This document shows, piece by piece, positions 45,973 through 56,713 of a stretch of 64,000 bases of DNA (within the stretch, counting starts at the first letter, position 1; each line of letters begins with the position of its first letter). The stretch is from Hydrogenovibrio marinus (GTDB lineage: Bacteria; Pseudomonadota; Gammaproteobacteria; Thiomicrospirales; Thiomicrospiraceae). Under the pieces are notes generated by a model. It was not told the origin of the DNA, made no database searches, and saw only the letters and a program-made list of their open reading frames with translations. A program made the translations under genes and the position numbers. The stretch is taken from assembly GCF_013340845.1 (NCBI RefSeq), contig NZ_AP020335.1, positions 1,922,001 through 1,986,000 of the forward strand, given 5' to 3'.

Positions 45973-47427
45973 CTATTGATATGCTTCCGGCATTTGCTCA
46001 TGCCAGGAAGTCACTTGTTGAAATTGATGAGCAACATTTAGCAGCTTGCCTTCAGAGTGGTAAGTACCAATCAAGTGCAACCCTACCGGTAGACCTTCCG
46101 AAAATCCTGCTGGGATCGACATTGCCGGCAACCCTGCCAAATTGACTGGAATCGTATAAAGGTCGGCCAAATACATACTGATTGGATCATCTGATTTTTC
46201 ACCAATGTTAAATGCTGGTGTTGGGGCAACTGGCCCAACAATCACATCACACTGTTCAAATGCTTTAATGAAATCATCGCGCACCATGCGGCGTAGTTTC
46301 TGCGCTTTCAGATAATAAGCATCATAATAACCTTCAGACAACGCATAAGCTCCAACCATAATTCGGCGTTTTACTTCCGCACCAAATCCTTCAGAACGTG
46401 AGCGCATATACAAGTCACTCAAATCTTTTGGATTTTCACAACGATGTCCATAACGTACACCATCGAAACGAGACAGGTTCGAAGATGCTTCCGCTGGCGC
46501 CAGTACATAATAAGCAGGCACCGCTAAATCCTTATTCGGCAAGCTGACTTCGACAATATCAGCACCCTGCTGACGTAAAACCTCAATAGCAGCTTTCGTG
46601 ACATCTGACACAGATGCATCAAGCCCTTCACCAAAGTATTCCTTCGGCACACCAACTCTCAAACCTTTCAAAGATTCAGCCAACCGAGTCGTGTAATCCG
46701 GCTTTTCTTGTTCAAGACTCGTTGAGTCTTTGGCATCAAACCCAGACATAGCATCCAACAACCAAGCAGCATCTTCGGCGCTACGCGACATAGGGCCACC
46801 TTGGTCAAAACTAGAAGCGTAAGCGATCATCCCATAACGAGACACTGCACCGTAAGTCGGCTTAATACCCGTAATTCCACAGAATGAAGCCGGTTGTCGA
46901 ATAGATCCCCCCGTATCGGTACCTGTTGCCAAAGGCGCAAGACCTGCAGCAATCACCGCCGCAGAACCGCCGGACGAACCACCTGGAACAGCATTTAACC
47001 TCCATGGATTTTTGGTTGGACCATAATAACTACTTTCAGAAGATGATCCCATCGCAAACTCATCCATATTGGTTTTACCCAAGATAGGCATTCCAACAGC
47101 CTTAAGTTTTTCCACGACCGTCGCATCATAGGGCGCGACAAAATTATGTAGCATTTTCGAGCCACAGGATGTCTTCACACCATCGATACAAAAAATATCT
47201 TTATGCGCAACAGGAATACCTGTTAACAGTGAGCCTTCACCCTTATCCAACATTTCATCGGCTTTTTTTGCCATCTCAATCGCCAACTCCGGCGTAACGG
47301 TGATATATGCATTCAAATCACCATCATATTTTTCAATACGATCCAAATAGTGCTGAGTCAAAGCAACACTGGTAATTTCTCTGGCTTGGAGCTTTTCACT
47401 CATTTGTTTAATGGAAAGTCTATGCAT
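45973..47427 (-). CDS. gatA: Asp/Glu-tRNA amidotransferase subunit A
   Basis: 484 residues of the amidase-signature family. The catalytic lysine lies in [12 protein letters not shown], the Gly/Ser-rich loop is [34 protein letters not shown]. It supplies ammonia from glutamine to GatB. The gap to gatC is three bases and to gatB nine, so the operon is tight. Confidence 0.97.
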   Translation of the reverse strand: MHRLSIKQMSEKLQAREITSVALTQHYLDRIEKYDGDLNAYITVTPELAIEMAKKADEMLDKGEGSLLTGIPVAHKDIFCIDGVKTSCGSKMLHNFVAPYDATVVEKLKAVGMPILGKTNMDEFAMGSSSESSYYGPTKNPWRLNAVPGGSSGGSAAVIAAGLAPLATGTDTGGSIRQPASFCGITGIKPTYGAVSRYGMIAYASSFDQGGPMSRSAEDAAWLLDAMSGFDAKDSTSLEQEKPDYTTRLAESLKGLRVGVPKEYFGEGLDASVSDVTKAAIEVLRQQGADIVEVSLPNKDLAVPAYYVLAPAEASSNLSRFDGVRYGHRCENPKDLSDLYMRSRSEGFGAEVKRRIMVGAYALSEGYYDAYYLKAQKLRRMVRDDFIKAFEQCDVIVGPVAPTPAFNIGEKSDDPISMYLADLYTIPVNLAGLPAMSIPAGFSEGLPVGLHLIGTYHSEGKLLNVAHQFQQVTSWHEQMPEAYQ

Positions 47428-47430
47428 AAC

Positions 47431-47718
47431 TTACTCAATCACCTGTGGCACTAAATACATTCCACCTTCTGCCGAAGGTGCAATTTTTTGATACTTATCT
47501 CTATTGTTGCTTTCGGTCACAACATCTTCACGTAAACGCTGTACTTGGTCTAATGGGTGAGACATCGGCTCAACACCATCCGTATTGACCGCTTGCATCT
47601 GCGCAAAAAGATCTAAAATATTACTCAACTTATCAGCAACCTGATCGACTTCCTGCTCAGAAACAGAAATGGCTGCTAAACGCGAGATTTTGTTAACATC
47701 ATCTTTTCCGATGGACAC
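47431..47718 (-). CDS. gatC: Asp/Glu-tRNA amidotransferase subunit C
   Basis: 95 residues. KISRLAAISVSEQEVDQVADKLSNILDLFAQMQAVNTDGVEPMSHPL is the typical GatC pattern. It braces GatA and GatB. The start is GTG with GAGGAG upstream. It opens the operon, divergent from mreB; the 290-bp gap between them has two ATAAAATGG words (about 47862 and 47892) on the mreB side and no gene. Confidence 0.95.
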   Translation of the reverse strand: MSIGKDDVNKISRLAAISVSEQEVDQVADKLSNILDLFAQMQAVNTDGVEPMSHPLDQVQRLREDVVTESNNRDKYQKIAPSAEGGMYLVPQVIE

Positions 47719-47992
47719 TGATAAAACTCCTCACAACAAGCGCACAAACACTAAAGAATGTACACCAAAAATTTCACTGAAAAAAATTCCTATTAAATTA
47801 CCACATTTCGGCTTTTCTAAAAAGAGACAGCTCCTTTTTTCTATAAAAAAATCAGATATAAAATGGTGACTTTTTTCAGTGAGTTTGTTATAAAATGGCT
47901 CAATCTCGTTTAGTGGGACAGCCGGACAGGATTGCCGGTCTTTTAGGGTATTCATAAATACATTTAATACCTTAATATCCCTTCGTTTCTAG

Positions 47993-49057
<1,065 letters not shown>

Positions 49058-49080
49058 TTTCCACGCTTAACAACTAACAA

Positions 49081-49151
49081 GGTTCGGCTCAATGTATTTG
49101 TTTAATTTAAATCTATTAGATTTAACTCAACGATAACCAAGGAGTCGAACC
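49081..49151 (+). promoter_or_regulatory. Structured mreB-mreC leader that can cover the mreC ribosome-binding site
   Basis: GGTTCGGCTC (49081-49090) pairs with GAGTCGAACC (49142-49151) at nine of ten positions. Inside lies the perfect hairpin TTAAATCT-ATT-AGATTTAA (49107-49125). The right arm includes part of the AAGGAG ribosome-binding site (49139-49144) and ends at the mreC start codon. That layout would let the RNA limit mreC translation or respond to a signal; this is inference from pairing alone. Confidence 0.6.
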
Positions 49152-50030
49152 ATTAACCTCAGCACAACCTCTCCACAAAAAGAAGGGTCTCAGTACCTCT
49201 TATTTTTTGTCCTGTGCATCGCGCTGATGGTTATGGATCACTACAGCCATTTTCTTATTAATTTCCGTGCTCTACTATTAACAACCATTGACCCTATTGA
49301 ACGGGCAGCAACTATCCCTCTTAGCACATACCAGTATTTCCAGCAGGACTTCAAAACAGTAGAAGACCTTAAAAAACGCAATCAACAGCTAGCAACTGAA
49401 AACCTGCTCTTAAAGGCAAGACAACAACAACTGAATAAACTTCAGCATGAAGTGTCACGTTTGAATTTGCTGTTAGGCACTGCCAGCCAAATGTCTACTT
49501 CGGATGTGCAAATTGCCAACATCAAATACTATAACCTATCTCCTTACTCTCAGTTTTTCACGCTGGACAAAGGATCCCTCGATGGCGTTAAACTCCACCA
49601 AGCTGTAATTGATGCCAAGGGGCTCATCGGACAAATTACCTCGGTGACTCCGACAACTTCTAGAGTTCAACTTATTACCGACTCTGACATCCAGATTCCA
49701 GTTCGCATACAACGCACTGGACAACGAGGCATTTTGACAGGAATGGGACAATCCCAACTATCACTACAGTTCATCCCTAACACAAGCTCTATTAAAATCG
49801 GCGATATCATCGAAACCTCTGGCCTAGGCAATGTTTATCCTAACGGCTACCCTGTCGCCACTGTCAGCAGCATCAATACCCTGAAAGATCAACCCTATTA
49901 CGAAATTATGGCCGACCCTGTTGCAGACATCAATTTGGCCGACAAAGTTCTAATTCTTTCTCCGGTTAAAAACCCAAGTATAGACGTTCATATCGACACC
50001 AAACTGAATGGAACTGCCGCAGATGAGTGA
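49152..50030 (+). CDS. mreC: Rod-shape protein MreC, probable ATT start
   Basis: 292 residues if it starts at ATT 49152. The frame is open from 49137 to 50030 but has no ATG, GTG or TTG before the ATG at 49227, which would cut away most of the membrane helix (YLLFFVLCIALMVMD). AAGGAG stands seven bases before the ATT. Residues 14-32 form the helix, then a coiled coil (DFKTVEDLKKRNQQLATENLLLKARQQQL) and the beta domains (LDKGSLDGVKLHQAVIDAKGLIGQI, IGDIIETSGLGNVYPNGYPVATV). MreC links MreB to PBP2. Rare start codons are known to keep expression low. Confidence 0.93.
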   Translation: MNLSTTSPQKEGSQYLLFFVLCIALMVMDHYSHFLINFRALLLTTIDPIERAATIPLSTYQYFQQDFKTVEDLKKRNQQLATENLLLKARQQQLNKLQHEVSRLNLLLGTASQMSTSDVQIANIKYYNLSPYSQFFTLDKGSLDGVKLHQAVIDAKGLIGQITSVTPTTSRVQLITDSDIQIPVRIQRTGQRGILTGMGQSQLSLQFIPNTSSIKIGDIIETSGLGNVYPNGYPVATVSSINTLKDQPYYEIMADPVADINLADKVLILSPVKNPSIDVHIDTKLNGTAADE

Positions 50031-50526
50031 TAAGGTTTTTTCTCTTAGTTTTTCCCATGTTAAGTGGCTTTTACTCTTCAGCTACTTAGCAGGACTCATT
50101 ATTGATAGTGCATTAAACTTCAGTTTTGCACTGCACTATGCCCCGCCAATTACACTGCTGCTACTATTGTTCTGGAGTTCGCAAATTTTAAACCAGACGC
50201 ATCTTTTTACAGCATTTGTTCTTGGGTTATTAAATGACGCTTCACTGAATACGCCCTTAGGCGCTCATGCTTTGTTATTCTTAACTGTCACATTCTTCAT
50301 GCTGCGAATACGCCTTAGGTTTAGAAGTTACCCTATGTGGCAACAATCAATTATCGTGGCTTTCTACATCCTGTTCTTCCAAGTTGCCGGCTGGTTTATT
50401 TTTCACCCGACACTCTCAGGAAACACACTACTCTATTACTGGCTAGAACCCATTTTTGCCATTGCGCTTTGGCCTTTGGTTTCCAACGTCATGCAGTCAC
50501 TGACTCAGAGGGCTTTATTCAAGTAA
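50023..50526 (+). CDS. mreD: Rod-shape protein MreD
   Basis: 167 residues with about five hydrophobic helices. The start is ATG 50023, overlapping the mreC stop by eight bases, so translation is coupled. The pattern GLLNDASLNTPLGAHALLFLTVTFFM is typical of MreD. It is an inner-membrane protein of the elongasome. A frame starting 15 bases earlier is possible but less likely. Confidence 0.93.
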   Translation: MSDKVFSLSFSHVKWLLLFSYLAGLIIDSALNFSFALHYAPPITLLLLLFWSSQILNQTHLFTAFVLGLLNDASLNTPLGAHALLFLTVTFFMLRIRLRFRSYPMWQQSIIVAFYILFFQVAGWFIFHPTLSGNTLLYYWLEPIFAIALWPLVSNVMQSLTQRALFK

Positions 50527-50532
50527 GCTCTC

Positions 50533-52356
50533 ATGCAACCAAGACGTAACAACTATCAATCAGAAAACGAAGTCAATCAGCAAAAATTGCTGTTTAGGGG
50601 GCGACTTTACTTCGCCTTAGGCTTTGTTATTGTCTTCTTTCTTGTCCTTTTTGGAAGAATGTCCTACCTACAGTGGCTGAACTACGACCACTACCATGCC
50701 ATGTCCGAAGGTAACCGTATTTCAGTTGAAGCGCTCCCACCGGTAAGAGGCAAAATCTATGATCGAAACAATGTACTACTTGCTGACAACCAGCCTGTAT
50801 TCGCGCTAAAGTTTTCCAAGGACAAAATCGATAATATTGACGCGACCATTAACCTTTTGAAAAAATTGCTGCCGGACATCCCTGACAGCAAATTGGAAAA
50901 GTTCTATAACCGTTTAAAAGTTGCCAGCAAATATCGCCCAATCTACTTGCCTTACAGCTTAAGTGAAAGTGAAGCCTCCGTCTTTGCGGCTAACAGCTAT
51001 CAGTTTTCAGGGGTCACCCTAACGGGCAAGCTAAAACGTATCTATCCGTTTGGTCCGGTTGCTGTGCATGCCATAGGCTATGTCGGCAAAATCAACCCTG
51101 CTGAAGTAAAGACCCTAAATGAATCTGACTATCAAGGTACCGATGTCATAGGAAAAACAGGCGTTGAACGCACTTATGAATCTGTACTGCATGGCAAACC
51201 TGGGCTACAACAAGTAGAAACCAATGCCAGAGGTAAAGTCATTCGTAAATTGGAGACAGAACCCGCCACCCCAGGAAAAGATATCCAACTGACTATCGAT
51301 ATCAGACTTCAAAAATTTATTGAAGAATATCTGGGCAACAAAAAAGCGGCAGTGGTTGTTATCGAGCCAAAAACAGGAGAAATCCTCGCCTATGTCAGCT
51401 CTCCTGGCTATGATCCTAACCTTTTTGTAGATGGAATCAGTAGCAAAAACTATTCTGCGCTACTCCACAACCCGTACAGACCTTTAATCAACCGTGTCAT
51501 TAATGGCCAGTACCCTCCGGGCTCAACCATCAAACCCTTTGTTGCACTATCTGCGATTGAAAATGGTGTTATCTCGCCTTACACCAAAATTTCTGACCCT
51601 GGGTATTTCGACTTCAAAAACCATCGTTACCGCGACTGGAAACGTGGCGGCCACGGATTGGTTGACATGAACAAAGCCATCACCGAATCTTGCGATACCT
51701 ATTTTTATGAGCTCAGCTTGAAAATGGGTATTCAAATGATTCACGACGACCTTTATCCTTTTGGTTTTGGCCACACAACAGGCATCGACCTACATGGAGA
51801 GTCCAGCGGAATCTTGCCCTCTAAAGAATGGAAGCGTGAAACCAAGAACAAACCATGGTTCAAGGGTGAAACCATCATTGCCGCCATCGGACAGGGTTAC
51901 TTCCTAGCAACACCGATACAGTTAGCAAAAGCGGTCGCAATCATGGCAAACCGAGGCAAAATCATTACCCCTCATTTACTAAAAGGTAAAGACATTGAGC
52001 CTCAACCTCAAATCTCAATTGAAAAAATCTCCAACTGGGAAAAAGTTATTAAAGGCATGATGAACGTCATGAGCAGCTACCATGGTACGGCTTACCGTTA
52101 TGCCAAGGATCTTCCATTTACTATAGCCGGCAAAACGGGTACCGCTCAGGTATTCAGTCTTGGTGACGAGGACTATGACGAAGAAAACATTAAAAAGACA
52201 CTCCGTGACCACTCGTTATTTATTGGCTTCGCCCCAGTGAAAAAACCTAAAATTGCGATAAGTGTTATTATTGAGAACTCAAGTGTGAAGGCTGCTCCTG
52301 TGGCTGTTGACATTGCGCGCTACTACCTCACACAACTGCACAAAGATGAATCCTGA
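50533..52356 (+). CDS. mrdA: Penicillin-binding protein 2 (elongasome transpeptidase)
   Basis: 607 residues: one N-terminal membrane helix (about 25-45), a dimerisation region with PPVRGKIYDRNNVLLADNQP, and the transpeptidase domain. Its three active-site motifs are PPGSTIKPF (nucleophile Ser), ESCDTYF, and AGKTGTAQVF. It crosslinks peptidoglycan during elongation, working with RodA. The rodA start overlaps its stop (TGATG). Confidence 0.97.
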   Translation: MQPRRNNYQSENEVNQQKLLFRGRLYFALGFVIVFFLVLFGRMSYLQWLNYDHYHAMSEGNRISVEALPPVRGKIYDRNNVLLADNQPVFALKFSKDKIDNIDATINLLKKLLPDIPDSKLEKFYNRLKVASKYRPIYLPYSLSESEASVFAANSYQFSGVTLTGKLKRIYPFGPVAVHAIGYVGKINPAEVKTLNESDYQGTDVIGKTGVERTYESVLHGKPGLQQVETNARGKVIRKLETEPATPGKDIQLTIDIRLQKFIEEYLGNKKAAVVVIEPKTGEILAYVSSPGYDPNLFVDGISSKNYSALLHNPYRPLINRVINGQYPPGSTIKPFVALSAIENGVISPYTKISDPGYFDFKNHRYRDWKRGGHGLVDMNKAITESCDTYFYELSLKMGIQMIHDDLYPFGFGHTTGIDLHGESSGILPSKEWKRETKNKPWFKGETIIAAIGQGYFLATPIQLAKAVAIMANRGKIITPHLLKGKDIEPQPQISIEKISNWEKVIKGMMNVMSSYHGTAYRYAKDLPFTIAGKTGTAQVFSLGDEDYDEENIKKTLRDHSLFIGFAPVKKPKIAISVIIENSSVKAAPVAVDIARYYLTQLHKDES

Positions 52357-53486
52357 TGAAGATTGAGCTGGACGTTAGAGAAAAAGTTTATCGCCGAAAC
52401 AAAGGCTGGCTGGAATCGTTTCATCTTGACGCCTGGTTATTGGCTGGCATCTTACTCCTTATGCTAGCCAGTAGCATGATTGTCTACAGTGCGTCCGGCG
52501 GAGACGCAGAAGTACTGCATCGCCATTTAGCTCGTGACGGCTTTGCCTTCTTATTGATGTTGCTATTTGCCCAAATCCCTCCAAATCTGATGCGTGTCTA
52601 CACGCCTTGGCTATTTTTGATCGGCATTATCATGCTGGCGAGTGTATTGCTCTTTGGAGAAATCGGCAAAGGCGCCCGTCGTTGGCTTGACCTTGGTTTC
52701 TTCCGTTTCCAACCTTCTGAACTGATGAAGCTGGTACTGCCACTCACCATTGCCTGGCTATTTGCGCACGACACCCTGCCACCACCAAACCGTAAAATGC
52801 TGGTCGGCATCATAATCGTGCTGTTCACAGCAGGCTTGATTATTGTTGAACCAGATTTAGGAACATCAATTCTTATCGCCATGAGTGGGCTCTTCGTTAT
52901 CTTTTTCGCGGGACTGTCCTGGCGCTTAATATTGTCCGCCATAGGTGTAGTTGCTGCCTCTTTACCTATCGTCTGGCATTTTTATATGTATGACTATCAA
53001 AAACAGCGGGTCATGACATTCTTGAACCCGGAATCTGACCCTTTAGGCAGTGGCTACCACATTATCCAGTCGAAAATCGCCATCGGCTCAGGCGGATTGG
53101 AAGGGAAAGGCTTTATGGGCAGCACCCAAGCTCACTTAGATTTCTTGCCAGAATCGACTACCGACTTTATTTTCTCTGTACTTGCCGAAGAGTTCGGGTT
53201 GGTTGGCGTCACTTCTCTTTTAATTCTTTACACACTCATTATTGGCAGAGGACTTTATATCGCATCGCAAGCACAAGACAACTTCGCACGACTTGCAGCT
53301 TCAAGTTTGGTGATGACACTATTTGTTTACGTGTTCGTCAATATTGGCATGGTGAGCGGTCTTTTACCCGTTGTGGGACTCCCACTACCATTAATCAGTT
53401 ATGGCGGAAGCTCGCTGGTAACGCTGATGATCAGTTTCGGCATACTGATGTCAATCCACACTCACAAAAAGCTACTGACTTCTTAA
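52356..53486 (+). CDS. rodA: Peptidoglycan glycosyltransferase RodA
   Basis: 376 residues with about ten membrane helices of the SEDS family. GEIGKGARRWLDLGFFRFQPSELMKL and VEPDLGTSIL, ESTTDFIFSVLAEEFG and GLPLPLISYGGSSL are the marker segments. It polymerises lipid II and pairs with PBP2. The operon continues with dacA after 140 bp, where a separate promoter may lie. Confidence 0.97.
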   Translation: MKIELDVREKVYRRNKGWLESFHLDAWLLAGILLLMLASSMIVYSASGGDAEVLHRHLARDGFAFLLMLLFAQIPPNLMRVYTPWLFLIGIIMLASVLLFGEIGKGARRWLDLGFFRFQPSELMKLVLPLTIAWLFAHDTLPPPNRKMLVGIIIVLFTAGLIIVEPDLGTSILIAMSGLFVIFFAGLSWRLILSAIGVVAASLPIVWHFYMYDYQKQRVMTFLNPESDPLGSGYHIIQSKIAIGSGGLEGKGFMGSTQAHLDFLPESTTDFIFSVLAEEFGLVGVTSLLILYTLIIGRGLYIASQAQDNFARLAASSLVMTLFVYVFVNIGMVSGLLPVVGLPLPLISYGGSSLVTLMISFGILMSIHTHKKLLTS

Positions 53487-53628
53487 TCCTTGTGAAGAAA
53501 TTTTTCTGTAAAAACTTAAGCCTATTTCAAACCTTACTAACCTTTAAGCGTAGGTAGTTTTGTGTTAAATTATGCGTCAAATTGTCGCTATGACTTTTAC
53601 ATTCATACTCAACTTTAAAAGATTCCCC

Positions 53629-54831
53629 ATGACAAAGCTTTTTAGTATTTTCCTCGCACTCTTGTTTGTTTCAACTAACAGTTTAGCGGATGCACCAGAA
53701 CCAACCCTGACAACAACAGTATCGCCTCCGATGCCGTATGTCATTCCATCTCCGCCAAAACTGGATGCCAAAGCTTATCTGGTCGTCGACTTTAATAGCG
53801 GCGCAGTGCTTGCCAGCTACAACGCTGATGACCGTATAGAACCTGCGAGTTTGACAAAAATCATGTCAGGCTATGTCATTCTTAGTGAGCTGAAAAACGG
53901 TAATATGTCTCTTGATGACATGGTGACCATTTCGCCAAAGGCATGGAAAATGCCTGGTTCGAAGATGTTTATTGAAGTTGGTCAGAAAGTATCAGTCGGC
54001 AACTTGATTAAAGGAATGGTCGTTCAATCGGGGAATGATGCAACCGTTGCCTTGGCTGAACATGTTGCAGGTAGTGAAAGCGTCTTTGTAGAAATTATGA
54101 ACAAATATGCCCAGATGCTGGGTATGACAGGCACGCACTTTGCAAATGCGACAGGCCTGCCTAATCCAGAACATTACAGTACCGCTACTGATTTGGCAAA
54201 AGTTGCAAAAGCACTGATCCAAAAATTTCCAGAAGACTACAAGTGGTACGACCAGAAGAAATTCACCTTCAATGGCATTACCCAATACAACCGTAATAAG
54301 CTGTTGTGGCAAGACCCTTCTGTGGATGGTTTAAAAACAGGTCATACCGAATCCGCAGGTTATTGCCTAGTGTCTTCTGCACACCGAAACGGCATGCGTA
54401 TTGTCTCTGTTGTGGTCGGCACCCCTTCGGCAGCAAAACGCGTTTCTGAAAGTCAAAAGTTGATCAACTATGCATTCCGTTTCTTTGAAACACATAAACT
54501 GTATTCCGCTGATCAACGCTTGCATGACGCACGTGTTTGGGAAGGCAAGCAAAACACGGTTGGCTTGAGCTTGGCAAATGATCTATACATCACCATTCCT
54601 CGTGGCCAGTATAAAAACCTGAAAATCGAAACGTCTATTAAGTCAGACATTCGCGCGCCAATCCAAAAAGGTCAGGTGTTAGGAGATCTACACGTTTCCC
54701 TGAACGGAAAGGTAGTTGCAGAGAGACCATTGGTTGCAACCAGTGAAATTGATGAAGGTTCTTTCTTCAAAAAGCTTATCGATCAAATCAAGCTACTTTT
54801 CCAAGCCCTGTTGAATTTCATAGGCTTGTAA
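53629..54831 (+). CDS. dacA: D-alanyl-D-alanine carboxypeptidase (PBP5/6 type)
   Basis: About 400 residues from ATG 53629, where a signal peptide begins (LFSIFLALLFVSTNSLADA). Motifs: EPASLTKIM (nucleophile), VQSGNDATV and DGLKTGHTESAGYC. The C-terminal domain ends with an amphipathic helix (FFKKLIDQIKLLFQALLNFIGL) that anchors the protein to the membrane surface. It trims the terminal D-Ala of peptidoglycan stems. The dat gene begins one base after its stop. Confidence 0.95.
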   Translation: MTKLFSIFLALLFVSTNSLADAPEPTLTTTVSPPMPYVIPSPPKLDAKAYLVVDFNSGAVLASYNADDRIEPASLTKIMSGYVILSELKNGNMSLDDMVTISPKAWKMPGSKMFIEVGQKVSVGNLIKGMVVQSGNDATVALAEHVAGSESVFVEIMNKYAQMLGMTGTHFANATGLPNPEHYSTATDLAKVAKALIQKFPEDYKWYDQKKFTFNGITQYNRNKLLWQDPSVDGLKTGHTESAGYCLVSSAHRNGMRIVSVVVGTPSAAKRVSESQKLINYAFRFFETHKLYSADQRLHDARVWEGKQNTVGLSLANDLYITIPRGQYKNLKIETSIKSDIRAPIQKGQVLGDLHVSLNGKVVAERPLVATSEIDEGSFFKKLIDQIKLLFQALLNFIGL

Positions 54832-54832
54832 T

Positions 54833-55702
54833 ATGCCGGAACAGATCGCCTTCTTAAATGGCGATTTTTTGCCTCTTGAAGAGGCAAAAATTTCGACTCA
54901 AGATCGCGGCTTTCTATTTGGGGATGGCATCTATGAAGTCATCCCTGTCTTCCAAAAAAAACTGTTTCAGCTTGACGCACACCTTGATAGGCTTCGCAAA
55001 AGCCTTACCGCCATTTCCATGCAAGACCCCTACTCGGATGAGCAATGGAAAGCCCTTTTAAATGATTTAGTAAACAGACATCCATGGAACGACCAGTTTA
55101 TCTACTTACAAGTCACTCGTGGCATTCAATGGGTGCGGGATCATACACCCGATAAAGACCTTACCCCTACCATTTATGCCTACTGCAACCCCTTAAAACC
55201 CGTTTCCGAAAGTATCCTGCAAAACGGCATCAAGATCGTTACCTTGGAAGACATTCGTTGGCTAAGATGCGACATAAAGGCCACCACTTTATTGCCGAAT
55301 GTCATGATGAAAATCGCCGCAAAGGAACAAGGTGCGGACGACGCCATTTTGATCGGTAGAGACGGTCAAATTTCAGAAGGAACGGCCAGCAATGTTTTCA
55401 TTGTCAAGGATGAGGTCTTACTCACCCCTCCTTTAAGTGATCGAATTCTTCCCGGCATTACTCGCATGATCATTGAAAAAATCGCAAATGACCATAGTAT
55501 TAAAGTCATTGAACAAACACTCACATTGGCAGACCTTGAAGCGGCAGATGAGATCTGGCTAACCAGCTCAACTAAGGACGCCTTGCCCGTTTGCTTGCTG
55601 AACAATGCCCCTGTAGGCAGTGGAAAACCAGGCCCGATTTGGCTTAAAATGCAATCTTATTTCGCACAAGCCAAACACTCGCTGATGCAAGCCGAACACT
55701 GA
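54833..55702 (+). CDS. dat: D-amino acid aminotransferase
   Basis: 289 residues of the class IV pyridoxal-phosphate family. QDRGFLFGDGIYEVIPVF is the N-terminal signature, the catalytic lysine lies in CDIKATTLLPNV, and ISEGTASNVFIV carries the cofactor-phosphate contacts. It makes D-alanine or D-glutamate from oxo acids for the cell wall, which suits its place directly behind dacA. A branched-chain aminotransferase is the other member of the fold but fits less well. Confidence 0.9.
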   Translation: MPEQIAFLNGDFLPLEEAKISTQDRGFLFGDGIYEVIPVFQKKLFQLDAHLDRLRKSLTAISMQDPYSDEQWKALLNDLVNRHPWNDQFIYLQVTRGIQWVRDHTPDKDLTPTIYAYCNPLKPVSESILQNGIKIVTLEDIRWLRCDIKATTLLPNVMMKIAAKEQGADDAILIGRDGQISEGTASNVFIVKDEVLLTPPLSDRILPGITRMIIEKIANDHSIKVIEQTLTLADLEAADEIWLTSSTKDALPVCLLNNAPVGSGKPGPIWLKMQSYFAQAKHSLMQAEH

Positions 55703-55726
55703 CCGACAATAAAAAAGGATAACAAC

Positions 55727-56011
55727 ATGACGGTTGATTTACATACTCCCGATAACGAGAGTCTGATTGAATTTCCATGCGACTATCAGCTTAAAGCCAT
55801 GGGACGCACATCGGAAACATTTATTGACACGGTTTTTGAAATTACCAAAAAGCATGCTCCAGATGTTACCAGAGAGAACATTCACCTAAAAGATTCCAAA
55901 GCCAGTCACTTTGTGTCGGTAAATATCACTTTCCACGCTACCAGCTTGGCGCAGCTACATGCCATCTATGGTGAACTCAAACAGCACCCTGAAGTGTTGA
56001 TGACACTCTAA
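55727..56011 (+). CDS. ybeD: DUF493 family protein YbeD
   Basis: 94 residues. IEFPCDYQLKAMGRTSETFIDTVFEITKKHAPDV and the C-terminal SVNITFHATSLAQLHAIYGELKQHPEVLMTL are typical of YbeD. The fold is ACT-like and the role is unknown; the gene is found between dacA and lipB in E. coli too, which supports the call. AAGGA precedes the ATG. Confidence 0.94.
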   Translation: MTVDLHTPDNESLIEFPCDYQLKAMGRTSETFIDTVFEITKKHAPDVTRENIHLKDSKASHFVSVNITFHATSLAQLHAIYGELKQHPEVLMTL

Positions 56012-56023
56012 AACTGTGTGACG

Positions 56024-56644
56024 ATGCCTTTCATCATCAAACACCTCGGCTTGCAACCCTACGACACCACGTGGGATGCCATGCAAGCCTTCACAAACAA
56101 TCGCACCCCTGATACCCAAGACGAACTTTGGGTGGTGCAACACCCACCTGTTTTCACTCAGGGTTTGAACGGCAAAGCGGAGCATTTGCTCAGCACCCAC
56201 CCCACCATTCCGCTCGTACAAACAGACAGAGGCGGACAAGTGACTTACCATGCTCCGGGGCAACTCATCATCTACATTCTGATGGACTTAAAACGCGCCA
56301 GGTTGGGGGCAAAAGACTTTGTTCACCGTATTGAAAATGCTTTGATTGCGTTGCTAAAAGAGCACTACCAACTTTCGGCAGAGGCCAGAACAGATGCACC
56401 GGGTGTTTATGTTGATGGCAGAAAAATCGCCTCTCTTGGTCTCAAGATTCGACAATTCCGTTCCTATCATGGCTTGGCACTCAATGTGGATATGGACTTG
56501 GAACCTTTCCACTGGATTAATCCCTGCGGATTGGTGGGCATGGAAATGACACAGCTTTCGGAACATGCAAACGAAATCGACTACGCCGCACTGGAAAACC
56601 AAGCCCTTGATATGCTGCGCTTACACCTTAGCAACACCAACTGA
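56024..56644 (+). CDS. lipB: Octanoyltransferase LipB
   Basis: 206 residues from ATG 56024 (a GTG two codons before is the alternative). VQHPPVFTQGLNGKAEHLL, RGGQVTYHAPGQLIIYILMDL, KIASLGLKIRQFRSYHGLALNV and the catalytic cysteine in INPCGLVGMEMTQL match LipB. It moves octanoate from acyl carrier protein to the lipoyl domains. The coding sequence holds a copy of the dispersed repeat at 56296-56310. It starts 12 bases after ybeD. Confidence 0.96.
   Translation: MPFIIKHLGLQPYDTTWDAMQAFTNNRTPDTQDELWVVQHPPVFTQGLNGKAEHLLSTHPTIPLVQTDRGGQVTYHAPGQLIIYILMDLKRARLGAKDFVHRIENALIALLKEHYQLSAEARTDAPGVYVDGRKIASLGLKIRQFRSYHGLALNVDMDLEPFHWINPCGLVGMEMTQLSEHANEIDYAALENQALDMLRLHLSNTN
56296..56310 (+). repeat. 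Dispersed repeat copy inside lipB
   Basis: CGCCAGGTTGGGGGC encodes the RARLGA segment of LipB. It lacks the AAAATCT flank but has the full eleven-base core. Confidence 0.8.
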
Positions 56645-56713
56645 TTCCGCGCAATCAATATCCCGTAATCGTCATTATTGTATAATAGCCAAAATTAACA
56701 CAGAACCTAGCTT

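Noticed and set aside
47930-47944. CCGG words upstream of mreB as a terminator
   Set aside because: Only four or five pairs can form, and there is no gene on that strand that would need termination.
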